8,919 nucleotides of DNA, from contig JAFPTE010000165.1 in the NCBI GenBank assembly GCA_017400415.1, positions 1-8,919 of the forward strand, written 5' to 3'. Shown one piece after another: positions 1-6,345 of the stretch; the stretch's first letter is position 1, and every line of letters starts with the position of its first letter. The notes under the pieces were generated by a model. That model ran no database searches, was not told where the DNA came from, and saw only the letters and a program-made list of their open reading frames with translations. This DNA is from Oscillospiraceae bacterium (GTDB taxonomy: Bacteria > Bacillota > Clostridia > Oscillospirales > Oscillospiraceae). Made by a program: the position numbers and the translations under genes.

Positions 1-507
1 GGAGCCAAAGCCGTACTGCTCCGGGGCGGCGTAGCCCACGGTGCCGATGAGGGAGGTATCCTCCCCTGCCTGCACCCCCTCCCGGGCGGCATTCAGATCA
101 AGAAGCTTCACCACACCGTCTGCGCTTATCATAACGTTGGACGGCTTTATATCCCGATGAATCAGCGGCGGCTCAAGGCTGTGAAGCTCGCTGACTATAT
201 CGCAGAGCGCAATGGCCACGTCAAGGGCCTGCTCCTGAGAAAATGGCCCGCTGCGGTCCAGAAGCTCCCGCACAGTGGTGCCCTGTATAAACTCCTCTAT
301 GACCGTCAGATTCTCGCCCTCACGGTATACCCCATGAACGGCGGGGACGTTTTTGACAGGGTTCTCCATAAGCCGGCGGTATATGGACGGGTTATAGACG
401 GACAGGACCTTTTTAACGTACAGCCTTCCGGTTATTTCGTCCTGCACGAGGAATACTGCATGGTCAGAGCTCAGCCTTGTCAGCATGCGCAGAGAATCCG
501 GCTCCAT
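1..507 (-). CDS. Serine/threonine protein kinase, N-terminal part (gene runs off the left edge)
   Basis: This is a Hanks-type (eukaryotic-like) protein kinase expected to transfer the ATP gamma-phosphate to Ser/Thr of partner proteins. The first 169 residues are visible. They contain the catalytic loop HRDIKPSN (residues 117-124: D119 catalytic, K121, N124 metal-binding), a magnesium-binding segment reading DLN (137-139) instead of DFG, and an activation-segment end GTVGYAAPEQYG (155-166). The likely ATP-anchoring lysine is K32 or K33 in the YVKKV strand. No GxGxxG glycine loop is apparent in the short N-terminus. The start at 507 is supported by a GGCGGAG ribosome binding site a few bases upstream and a promoter about 30 bases away. 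The C-terminal half, where such kinases often carry a membrane segment and sensor, lies outside the window, so its ligand and targets cannot be judged. The kinase fold is clear; catalytic activity is likely but not certain given the altered motifs. Confidence 0.9.
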   Translation of the reverse strand, partial: MEPDSLRMLTRLSSDHAVFLVQDEITGRLYVKKVLSVYNPSIYRRLMENPVKNVPAVHGVYREGENLTVIEEFIQGTTVRELLDRSGPFSQEQALDVAIALCDIVSELHSLEPPLIHRDIKPSNVMISADGVVKLLDLNAAREGVQAGEDTSLIGTVGYAAPEQYGFGS

Positions 508-537
508 TTTTCTCCGCCCCTTTTCTGTTTTTTTGAT

Positions 538-566
538 ATTTTATCACAGTCAATCCCATTTGGCAA
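538..566 (-). promoter_or_regulatory. Predicted sigma-A promoter of the kinase gene
   Basis: Read on the minus strand, a -35 box TTGCCA (561-566) and a -10 box TAAAAT (538-543) are separated by 17 bases. A TG at the extended -10 position (TGATAAAAT) strengthens the match. Transcription should begin near 531, giving a leader of about 24 bases before the kinase ATG. The call rests on sequence match and position only. Confidence 0.65.
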
Positions 567-613
567 CCATCCCCAATAATATTTTCAAAGACCCCGGGCC
601 GGAGGAAAAACTG

Positions 614-641
614 TTGCGATTTTGGAAAATCGGCGTATAAT
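614..641 (+). promoter_or_regulatory. Predicted sigma-A promoter of the HAD hydrolase gene
   Basis: A -35 box TTGCGA (614-619) and a perfect -10 box TATAAT (636-641) are separated by 16 bases. Transcription is expected to start near 648. An in-frame ATG at 622 falls between the two boxes, so it cannot be translated from this promoter; the ATG at 670 can. Confidence 0.75.
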
Positions 642-656
642 GGCCCCAGAAAGGAA

Positions 657-662
657 CGGAGG
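657..662 (+). promoter_or_regulatory. Ribosome binding site that fixes the HAD start at 670
   Basis: CGGAGG lies seven bases before the ATG at 670, an ideal distance. The upstream in-frame ATG at 622 has no comparable site and overlaps the promoter. The protein beginning at 670 also starts directly with the first beta strand of the HAD fold (MRGGIFDMDG), as is usual for this family. Confidence 0.8.
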
Positions 663-669
663 CAGCGTT

Positions 670-1305
670 ATGCGAGGCGGAATTTTTGATATGGACGGGC
701 TTCTCTTCGACACGGAGAAGATTTACCAGGAGGTCTGGCACACCCTTGCCCGGGAGCGGGGGTTTACTCTGCCCGGCACCTTTGCCTCGGAAATCTGCGG
801 CAAGGGCGAAAAGCAGGCCGCCGTGGTGCTGAGGAAAGTCTTTGTCGGCTGGGACCCCTTTGAGATAATCGAGACCTGCAAGGCCACGGTTTTTGAGCTG
901 GAGAGGACCCGGCTGGAGCTGAAGCCCGGCGCCCGGGAGATACTGGAGGCTATGAAGGCCCGTGGGTTAAGGCTGGCGGTTGCCAGCTCAAGCCCCATGT
1001 TCATGATAAAGCAGAATCTTGAGCTGGGCGGCATAACGGAGCTTTTCGACTCCCTGGTATCCGGGGAAAACATACCCCGAGGCAAGCCCTTCCCGGATAT
1101 CTTTCTGGCGGCTGCGGAGAGCCTGCAGCTCCCGCCGGAGGAGTGCTGGGTCTTTGAGGACAGCCTCAACGGCATCCGGGCCGGTCACGCCGCCGGCTGC
1201 AAAAGCGTCATGATACCGGACCTGGTGGCCCCTTCGGAGGATATTCTCCCCCTGTGCCGGGTCTTCCCCACCCTGCTGGAGGCAAGGGACCGGCTTTTAA
1301 ACTGA
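670..1305 (+). CDS. HAD-superfamily hydrolase, beta-phosphoglucomutase/sugar-phosphatase-like
   Basis: This 211-residue cytoplasmic enzyme belongs to the HAD superfamily, subfamily I, with an alpha-helical cap inserted after the first motif. Motif I is FDMDGLLFDTE (6-16), with D7 the expected nucleophile and D9 the acid/base. Motif II is the serine in VASSS (S106). Motif III is the lysine in RGKPFPD (K139). Motif IV is the acidic pair in FEDSLNG (E163, D164). The DGLLFDTE sequence and the length resemble beta-phosphoglucomutase and 2-deoxyglucose-6-phosphatase relatives, so a sugar-phosphate substrate is plausible. Related enzymes act on many phosphates and the substrate cannot be read from sequence. 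The gene appears monocistronic, with its own TATAAT promoter and a strong terminator. All catalytic motifs are intact. Confidence 0.9.
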   Translation: MRGGIFDMDGLLFDTEKIYQEVWHTLARERGFTLPGTFASEICGKGEKQAAVVLRKVFVGWDPFEIIETCKATVFELERTRLELKPGAREILEAMKARGLRLAVASSSPMFMIKQNLELGGITELFDSLVSGENIPRGKPFPDIFLAAAESLQLPPEECWVFEDSLNGIRAGHAAGCKSVMIPDLVAPSEDILPLCRVFPTLLEARDRLLN

Positions 1306-1317
1306 ACAAGCAAGCGT

Positions 1318-1357
1318 GAAACGCTCCCTGTCAGGTATCGACAGGGAGCGTTTCTTT
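1318..1357 (+). terminator. Rho-independent terminator of the HAD gene
   Basis: The arms 1318-1332 and 1340-1354 form a perfect 15-base-pair stem around a seven-base loop, and TTTCTTT runs through the end of the second arm. It begins 12 bases after the HAD stop. It may also help stop minus-strand transcription arriving from the gene ending at 1376, although the T-rich tail is poorer in that direction. Confidence 0.85.
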
Positions 1358-1375
1358 GAGAGGAATTAAGAACTG

Positions 1376-1819
1376 TTATCTGTTTTTGCTGATGCTGCCG
1401 AAGGCGCCCACGGCGGCGGCGAGGGTCGCCACGATATACATGACGATGCTCACTACACCAAGCCAGGCGGCGCTCTCAGCGGGGGCATAGCCCTTCTCCA
1501 GGTCGGAGAAGAGGACCGTGCCGAACACGTCGGACTTGCCGATGATCATGAAGTACACGCAGAAGGTCAGCGCCAGCACCATGGCCATGACCATGACGGA
1601 GGTGATGACGCCGTCGCCCTTGGAGGCGGACACAAATACGATACCGACGAAAAGTGCCACGGCAGCGATGCTCAGAAGAGCGATAAGGGGCATCTCGGCC
1701 ATGCCGAAGCCCTCGCCGGAGCAGCTTATGAGGGCCACGATGAGGCCCAGAACTGCCAGGCAGGCACCTGCGCCCAGAAGCCAGCCGGGCACAGACAGCT
1801 TTTTAATGTAATCCATCAT
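1376..1819 (-). CDS. Four-helix integral membrane protein coupled to the GH3 gene
   Basis: I do not recognise a named family for this 147-residue protein. Hydrophobic segments at about residues 11-31, 44-64, 72-92 and 117-139 predict four membrane helices. Lysines at 6-7 and a basic C-terminus (SKNR) suggest that both ends face the cytoplasm. The longer outside loop (about 93-116, acidic and aromatic) would then sit on the same side as the GH3 catalytic domains. No catalytic or transporter motif is visible. The gene starts three bases after the GH3 stop, and its AAGGAGG ribosome binding site lies inside the last GH3 codons, so the two should be translated together. A role as partner, anchor or localisation factor for the GH3 protein is inference from context. 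Of the two adjacent ATG codons at the start, the first (1817-1819) is eight bases from the ribosome binding site. Confidence 0.85.
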   Translation of the reverse strand: MMDYIKKLSVPGWLLGAGACLAVLGLIVALISCSGEGFGMAEMPLIALLSIAAVALFVGIVFVSASKGDGVITSVMVMAMVLALTFCVYFMIIGKSDVFGTVLFSDLEKGYAPAESAAWLGVVSIVMYIVATLAAAVGAFGSISKNR

Positions 1820-1822
1820 TTT

Positions 1823-4800
1823 TCAGCCCTCCTTTTTCTTGCTGGATGCAGCACTGACGGCATAGAGGATAACAGCCAGGCCGGTGAGCACGGCGGAGCC
1901 GATGATGCCGGCGGTGTAGGCGGTCCTCCACCAGGTCATGTTGCGTACGGTGTGGGTAGAGGTGTTGACTCTGTTCATGAAGCTGGAGTTTGCGAAGGTG
2001 CAGAGCTTCTGGCGGCAGACATTCTTCATGGCCTTGAGAAGCTCGGCGTCATAGCGGAAGTCCTCCACGGAGGAGTAGGGATCCACGTCGTCCTTCTCGG
2101 TGCGCCAGTCGTAGCCGCCCAGGCCGGCCAGGAAGGCCTGAGGCATCAGGTCCAGGTCGTCCTTCAGGTCGGAGACGATGTAGCCTCTGTAATTCCACTC
2201 GCCGGCCAGGATACCGGTGAGCAGGCCCTTGTTGACGGTGCACTCAATGCCGCCCAGCTTGGAGAAGGAGGTCATAACGCCCAGCATGCCCACGTCCTTC
2301 TCGGGGGTGTCATACTTGGCAGCCTCGAAGGGGATCTGGAAGGCACGGAGTTCAACCTCGCGGGCTCTCTGCTCGGTCATGAAGGTGCCCACGCCGGAGC
2401 GGTGCATCTCCTGATCGTTGAAGGCGAAGTGCTTTGCGGTGACGATGCCGCCTTTATTCAGGGCAGCCACGGCGGCCTCCATGGTGACGACGCCGGTGAG
2501 GATGGGATCCTCGGAGAAATACTGCTCGCTGCGGCCGTTATAGGGGGTGCGGTGGGTGTTGGCGCCGGGCAGCCACATCATGGGCTTGCCGCCCAGAATG
2601 GCGTCGTTGGCAAGAACACGGCCGTACTCGGAGGCCAGGTGGGGGCTGAAGGTGGAGCCCAGGACGGAGAAGGTGGGGAAGGAACCCAGGTTGTAGGAGC
2701 CTCTCTCCGGGGTGGCGATGGCCCAGGGGGCGTTCAGAGCGCCCTCCTGATCGGAGAGCCACACGGGGGTGCCGGGGCCGTTCTCAGCGTAGGAGCCGGT
2801 GGGGAAGTTCAGAGAATCGATGCCGGCAAAGCCGCGGCCGGACTTGATGGCGCAGAGGACGACCTCCTCAAGGCTCATGGCGTCGATAACCTCTTCCCAG
2901 CGGTAGTCGTCATAGGAGGCGCCCTTCATGCTGGCGAACTTGAGGTCAGTGGGCTGGTCGAACTTGACAGCAGCCAGGGCCTCTGCGGAATCCGGGTTAT
3001 CCTTGGTGTGGTACTCGATGACTTGGCCGGAGTAATGCTTGACCATCAGTGCGGGGGCGGTCATGGTGTCATAGGTCTTGGGGAAGGTGCCGGCCCAGTC
3101 CTGACGGGTGAGCATCTGGACCTTGCCGGGCTCATAGTCGTTCCAGTTGGAGTACTGGAGCTGGTTGGTGATCTCCACGCCGGCCTTGGAGGAGCCGAAG
3201 GTGAAGGAGTCAACGGTGCCGGTGGTAGCGGTGCTGTAGGTCCACTTCCAGGCGCCCTTGGCATTGCCGTTGTAGTCCATGCCGTTGGATACGGTCTTGC
3301 CCTGGGCGGCCAGGACGTTGTTCAGAGCATCATGGGCGCCGTTGCCCACGGCGAAGTAGTACTGGTCGCTGTTCTCCATGATGTAGGTCTTGGCAGCGTT
3401 CCCATCATAGGAGGCCAGGTTCTGCAGGTCCACATCAACAGTAACGGTGACGGACTGGCCGGGCTGGATGATATCGGTCTTGTCAAAGTTGAGCAGCTGG
3501 ATGGCGCTCTTCTCCACAAGGTTCTGCTTGTCGTAATCGGTGTAGGGGGCCTGTCCGTAGATCTGGACGGAGGTCTTGCCGGCCACGGAGCCGGTATTCT
3601 TGACAAGGACGGTCACGTGGGCGATCTGCTCGTGGCGGGTCTTGGTCCAGGTCACGTTCTCGATGGTCTTCTCAAAGGTGGTGTAGGAAAGGCCGTAGCC
3701 GAAGGGATAGACAACCTCTTCAGCATAGTTCCAGCCGGACCTGGAGTCCTCATAGATGCCGGTGGAGTCGGTCTTCACGCTGGCGTTGCCCTGACCAAGG
3801 ACGCAGTCATAATAGCGGGTCTCATAATAGCGGTAGCCCACGTAGATGCTCTCGGCCTCGATGACGTAGTTCTTGAAGCCGGGGTCTGTGCCGCGGGTGC
3901 CCACGGAGGAGGTATCCTTGCGGTCGATCTGGTCAGCGTTGGTGAACTCATAGTGGCCCATGTTCCGCATGGCGGGAGAGGACATGGAGTTGTGGGCGTA
4001 AGTGTCGTACAGGCCGCCGGAGGGGTTGGCCTTGCCGGCAATGATGTTGCCCAGGCCGTATGCACCATAGGTGGCGGTGTGGCCGATCCAGAGGATGGAG
4101 TTGACTGCAGGATTCTCCTGAACCTCACCCAGCTCCATTGGGGAGACGGTGCTCACCAGGACAATGACCTTTTTGAAGTTGGACGTCGCCAGATTGATGA
4201 GGTCACGCTCATTGGTGGAGAGAGCAAGAGCATTTCGGGAGCCTACGCCGTCGGCCACGCCCTCGGCGCCGGGCTTATAGTCTGCGCCCTCGCCGTTGCC
4301 TCTGCCCAGGAAGACCAGGCAGGCGTCACCGTACTCGCTGAAGCTGTTCTGATAGTCGCCGTTGGCCTTGGCAATATCCGCAACGGAGATTTCGCCGGGG
4401 TTGTACTTGAAATCGTAGGTCTTGTTGCTGGCCCAGCCGGGAGCGGCGGAGGAGAGCCTCATGCCGCCGTAAATGGCGGAGACCACGGGGTTCAGCTGCA
4501 GGCCTGCCGCCTCAAGGCCGGCTGCAGGGGTGACGGCAGAGCCGCCTCTTCCGCCGCCGGCTGCCATGTAGCCGTACTTACCCAGAACTGTTATCTTTGC
4601 ACCGGAGGCCAGGGGCAGGGCGGAGCCCTCGTTCTTCAGAAGGACGGTGCCCTCCTCCTGAATGAGGGTGCCCAGCTCCTTGTGGACGGCCTCATCCTTC
4701 TTTATGTCCAGCTTGTCGCCGGTCATGAAGTCGGGATCGGGGATAAATGCAGTGAACAGGCTGTTATCATTTTCTTCGGTGATAACAAGCTCGCTCTGGG

Positions 4801-4924
4801 TCTTGAAGGTCTGGTCAACCATGGTCCTGTTGACCTCCAGGATGTTGGAGGCCAGGATGCTGATAACCAGCAGGAAGGCGAAGACGCAGGCAAGACCTCT
4901 GTACAGGTTTGGCTTCTTGAACAT
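1823..4924 (-). CDS. Membrane-anchored glycoside hydrolase family 3 protein with permuted domains
   Basis: This 1033-residue protein is a GH3 enzyme, probably a beta-glucosidase or other exo-beta-glycosidase. An N-terminal membrane segment (about 10-28) follows a basic start. Next comes the alpha/beta sandwich usually found C-terminal in GH3 (about 80-405), with EEGTVLLKNEGSALPL and a GRGNGEGADY loop in which E212 is the candidate acid/base. A fibronectin-III-like domain follows, opening with YPFGYGLSYTTF (406-417). The TIM barrel, normally first, comes last (about 670-975). It carries NGRSEQYFSEDP (796-807), AKHFAFNDQE (830-839) and YIVSDL, where D919 is the expected nucleophile. A second membrane segment (about 1002-1024) ends in SSKKKEG. 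Both ends should be cytoplasmic and the domains extracellular. Residues 540-660 match no domain I recognise. The start is supported by AAGGAG (4932-4937) seven bases upstream. It is the first gene of an operon with the small membrane protein. The GH3 assignment is firm; the substrate is unknown. Confidence 0.93.
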   Translation of the reverse strand: MFKKPNLYRGLACVFAFLLVISILASNILEVNRTMVDQTFKTQSELVITEENDNSLFTAFIPDPDFMTGDKLDIKKDEAVHKELGTLIQEEGTVLLKNEGSALPLASGAKITVLGKYGYMAAGGGRGGSAVTPAAGLEAAGLQLNPVVSAIYGGMRLSSAAPGWASNKTYDFKYNPGEISVADIAKANGDYQNSFSEYGDACLVFLGRGNGEGADYKPGAEGVADGVGSRNALALSTNERDLINLATSNFKKVIVLVSTVSPMELGEVQENPAVNSILWIGHTATYGAYGLGNIIAGKANPSGGLYDTYAHNSMSSPAMRNMGHYEFTNADQIDRKDTSSVGTRGTDPGFKNYVIEAESIYVGYRYYETRYYDCVLGQGNASVKTDSTGIYEDSRSGWNYAEEVVYPFGYGLSYTTFEKTIENVTWTKTRHEQIAHVTVLVKNTGSVAGKTSVQIYGQAPYTDYDKQNLVEKSAIQLLNFDKTDIIQPGQSVTVTVDVDLQNLASYDGNAAKTYIMENSDQYYFAVGNGAHDALNNVLAAQGKTVSNGMDYNGNAKGAWKWTYSTATTGTVDSFTFGSSKAGVEITNQLQYSNWNDYEPGKVQMLTRQDWAGTFPKTYDTMTAPALMVKHYSGQVIEYHTKDNPDSAEALAAVKFDQPTDLKFASMKGASYDDYRWEEVIDAMSLEEVVLCAIKSGRGFAGIDSLNFPTGSYAENGPGTPVWLSDQEGALNAPWAIATPERGSYNLGSFPTFSVLGSTFSPHLASEYGRVLANDAILGGKPMMWLPGANTHRTPYNGRSEQYFSEDPILTGVVTMEAAVAALNKGGIVTAKHFAFNDQEMHRSGVGTFMTEQRAREVELRAFQIPFEAAKYDTPEKDVGMLGVMTSFSKLGGIECTVNKGLLTGILAGEWNYRGYIVSDLKDDLDLMPQAFLAGLGGYDWRTEKDDVDPYSSVEDFRYDAELLKAMKNVCRQKLCTFANSSFMNRVNTSTHTVRNMTWWRTAYTAGIIGSAVLTGLAVILYAVSAASSKKKEG
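1828..1834 (-). promoter_or_regulatory. Ribosome binding site inside the end of the GH3 gene
   Basis: AAGGAGG, read on the minus strand, lies within the codons for the final Lys-Glu-Gly of the GH3 protein and eight bases before the ATG of the four-helix membrane protein. A ribosome finishing GH3 therefore terminates next to the next start, which indicates translational coupling. Confidence 0.8.
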
Positions 4925-4959
4925 CTTTTTTCTCCTTTTCTTTTTGGTTTGGTGTTACG

Positions 4960-4982
4960 GAGCCTCCGGGCCCTGGAGGCTC
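4960..4982 (-). promoter_or_regulatory. Hairpin in the GH3 leader
   Basis: A perfect eight-base inverted repeat, GAGCCTCC and GGAGGCTC, encloses the palindrome-containing loop AGGGCCC. It lies between the predicted GH3 promoter and its ribosome binding site. It lacks a following T-run, so it is not a standard terminator. It could stabilise the 5' end of the messenger, be bound by a protein, or act as a DNA operator. The structure is seen directly; any role is inferred. Confidence 0.5.
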
Positions 4983-5001
4983 TCAGCTTATTGCATAGCC
5001 T

Positions 5002-5010
5002 AATATATCA
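5002..5010 (-). promoter_or_regulatory. Possible extended -10 promoter of the GH3 operon
   Basis: On the minus strand, TGATATATT contains a five-of-six match to TATAAT with the TG of an extended -10 element. No good -35 box is present, because the upstream bases belong to the terminator of the preceding operon. A weak -35 with an extended -10 often indicates a promoter that relies on an activator. The transcript would begin near 4995, giving a leader of about 70 bases that contains the 4960-4982 hairpin. Confidence 0.45.
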
Positions 5011-5013
5011 GAG

Positions 5014-5052
5014 CAAAAAAATAAAAGGCGATTACAGAGCGAATCGCCTTTT
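5014..5052 (-). terminator. Terminator of the two-component operon (could work in both directions)
   Basis: The arms 5023-5033 and 5042-5052 pair over 11 bases (GGCGATT/AATCGCC core plus an A/T extension) around an eight-base loop. On the minus strand the stem is followed by TTTTATTTTTTT, as expected for a terminator just after the sensor-kinase stop at 5074. The plus strand also has a T-run after the stem. It separates the sensor operon from the GH3 operon. Confidence 0.85.
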
Positions 5053-5073
5053 TTTAGAGTGAATTGCAATTAT

Positions 5074-6345
5074 TTACTTAAGCTTCAGATATACGCTCAG
5101 GTTGAAGAGACCCCTGCTGGCGGAGAAGGTCAGCTCCCCCTGGTACTTGGCGGCGATGAGCTTCATGCTCTTCATTCCGTAGCCGTGATAACCGGGCTCC
5201 GTTTTCTTGGTGGTGGCGGGCATCCCGTCCTCCATGATGAGCTCGCCCTCATAGTAGTTGGTAAAGCCCACAAAGACCAGGTCCCCCTTCTCCTCCAGGG
5301 TCACGTCGATGATGCGCTTATCCTCCTCCAGATTTTCCACGGCTTCAATGGCGTTGTCAATGGCGTTTCCGAAGAGAGAGTAGATATCCATGGTCCTCAT
5401 GCCGGAAAGCGGTGTGCAGTCCCCGGAAAAGGTCAGGCGAATTTTTTTCATGCTGCAGAGCATCATTTTCTCCGACAGGAGCACGTCCATGGCGTCGTTG
5501 CCGGTTTTGATGTAGCTGTCATAAATGTTGATATCCCGATGCAGGCTCTCCACCTCCTCGGCGGGCAGCCGGTCGTTGTAGGCGGAAAGCTTGTGCTTTA
5601 GGTCGTGGAGCTTGATATTGATGGAGTCCATGGAGTTTTTGGTGATCTCGTACTGCTTCTTCTCCTCCCTGCGCACAAGCTCGATGGCCTGGGCCTCCTT
5701 TTCCGCCAGGCTCAGCCGGTGGAGGTTAAACTGGACGAAGAGGGCCAGCAGGCAGCACAGTATGCCGTAGCAGTTGGTGGTCAGCGTGGACCGTGTCTCG
5801 CCGAAAAGGCCGGAGAGGCGGTTCATGCCCACGCAGATTGCAACAGTGACCAGGGAAACCAGCAGTAATCTGCGGTCGTTATTTTTGTAGCACTCGTTTC
5901 TGGCGGAGAAGCGGCCGAAGGTCAGGAAGATAATGAGATACACCGCAGGCATGACCGTTATCTCATAGAACCTGTAGCCCCAGAGGCTGTGGGGCAGCTC
6001 CAGGGGCAGAAGCCTCTGGACGATACCGGCTGCCCGGTAGCTCAGGTGCTGTACCGCATAGCCCGCCACGCACATGGAGATGAGCATTATGGGCTTGAGT
6101 CTGAAGCAGAAGCCCATGGCCAGAACGCTGATGACGAACTGAACAAGAAACCGCAGGAGGCTGGAAAGCTCCCTTATGCCTATGAAGCCGAAGCCCGGGA
6201 GAAAGGCCGCCGCCAGCAGGGACAGGATAAGGGCGGGAACCAGACGGAACCAGAAATGGCTGCGTTTCGGCACAGGATAGAGGAAGATTAGCTCAGCAAT
6301 GAGTATCTCCGCCATAAAGAACAGATTGCCCACATTCATTTCCAT
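5074..6345 (-). CDS. AgrC/VirS-like sensor histidine kinase (GHKL, HPK10 type)
   Basis: This 423-residue membrane sensor kinase should autophosphorylate on histidine and pass the phosphate to the regulator encoded immediately upstream. The N-terminal 210 residues hold about six or seven hydrophobic segments (near 8-24, 36-54, 63-80, 85-103, 127-144, 159-175, 190-206), as in AgrC-type peptide sensors. A charged, probably coiled stretch (211-240) leads to HDLKHKL, with H247 the likely phosphoacceptor. The ATPase domain has an N-box FGNAIDNAIEA (325-335) and a G-box GYGMKSM (388-394). The ATG shares one base with the stop of the regulator gene (TGATG), and an AGGGGG ribosome binding site lies nine bases upstream. 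No autoinducer-peptide gene (agrD-like) or processing gene (agrB-like) is in the window, so the signal is unknown. The family call is firm; peptide sensing is only a family-based guess. Confidence 0.9.
   Translation of the reverse strand: MEMNVGNLFFMAEILIAELIFLYPVPKRSHFWFRLVPALILSLLAAAFLPGFGFIGIRELSSLLRFLVQFVISVLAMGFCFRLKPIMLISMCVAGYAVQHLSYRAAGIVQRLLPLELPHSLWGYRFYEITVMPAVYLIIFLTFGRFSARNECYKNNDRRLLLVSLVTVAICVGMNRLSGLFGETRSTLTTNCYGILCCLLALFVQFNLHRLSLAEKEAQAIELVRREEKKQYEITKNSMDSINIKLHDLKHKLSAYNDRLPAEEVESLHRDINIYDSYIKTGNDAMDVLLSEKMMLCSMKKIRLTFSGDCTPLSGMRTMDIYSLFGNAIDNAIEAVENLEEDKRIIDVTLEEKGDLVFVGFTNYYEGELIMEDGMPATTKKTEPGYHGYGMKSMKLIAAKYQGELTFSASRGLFNLSVYLKLK

Noticed and set aside
157..579. A 140-codon plus-strand open frame
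   Set aside because: It is antisense to the kinase gene, which has clear catalytic motifs, and it crosses the kinase promoter; no domain is recognisable.
622..669. Earlier in-frame ATG for the HAD gene at 622
   Set aside because: It lies between the -35 and -10 boxes, has no ribosome binding site, and would add 16 residues ahead of the conserved fold start.
4763..4786. Seven-base inverted repeat GTTATCA/TGATAAC inside the GH3 coding region
   Set aside because: Several repeats of this size and spacing are expected by chance in a window this long, and it falls in ordinary codons.
1952..5062. A 1036-codon open frame antisense to the GH3 gene
   Set aside because: It is in exact codon register with GH3, so it only reflects the absence of TTA, CTA and TCA codons in a GC-rich gene. 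Its predicted protein is a low-complexity Gly/Val/Ala/Leu sequence with no recognisable domain or ribosome binding site.
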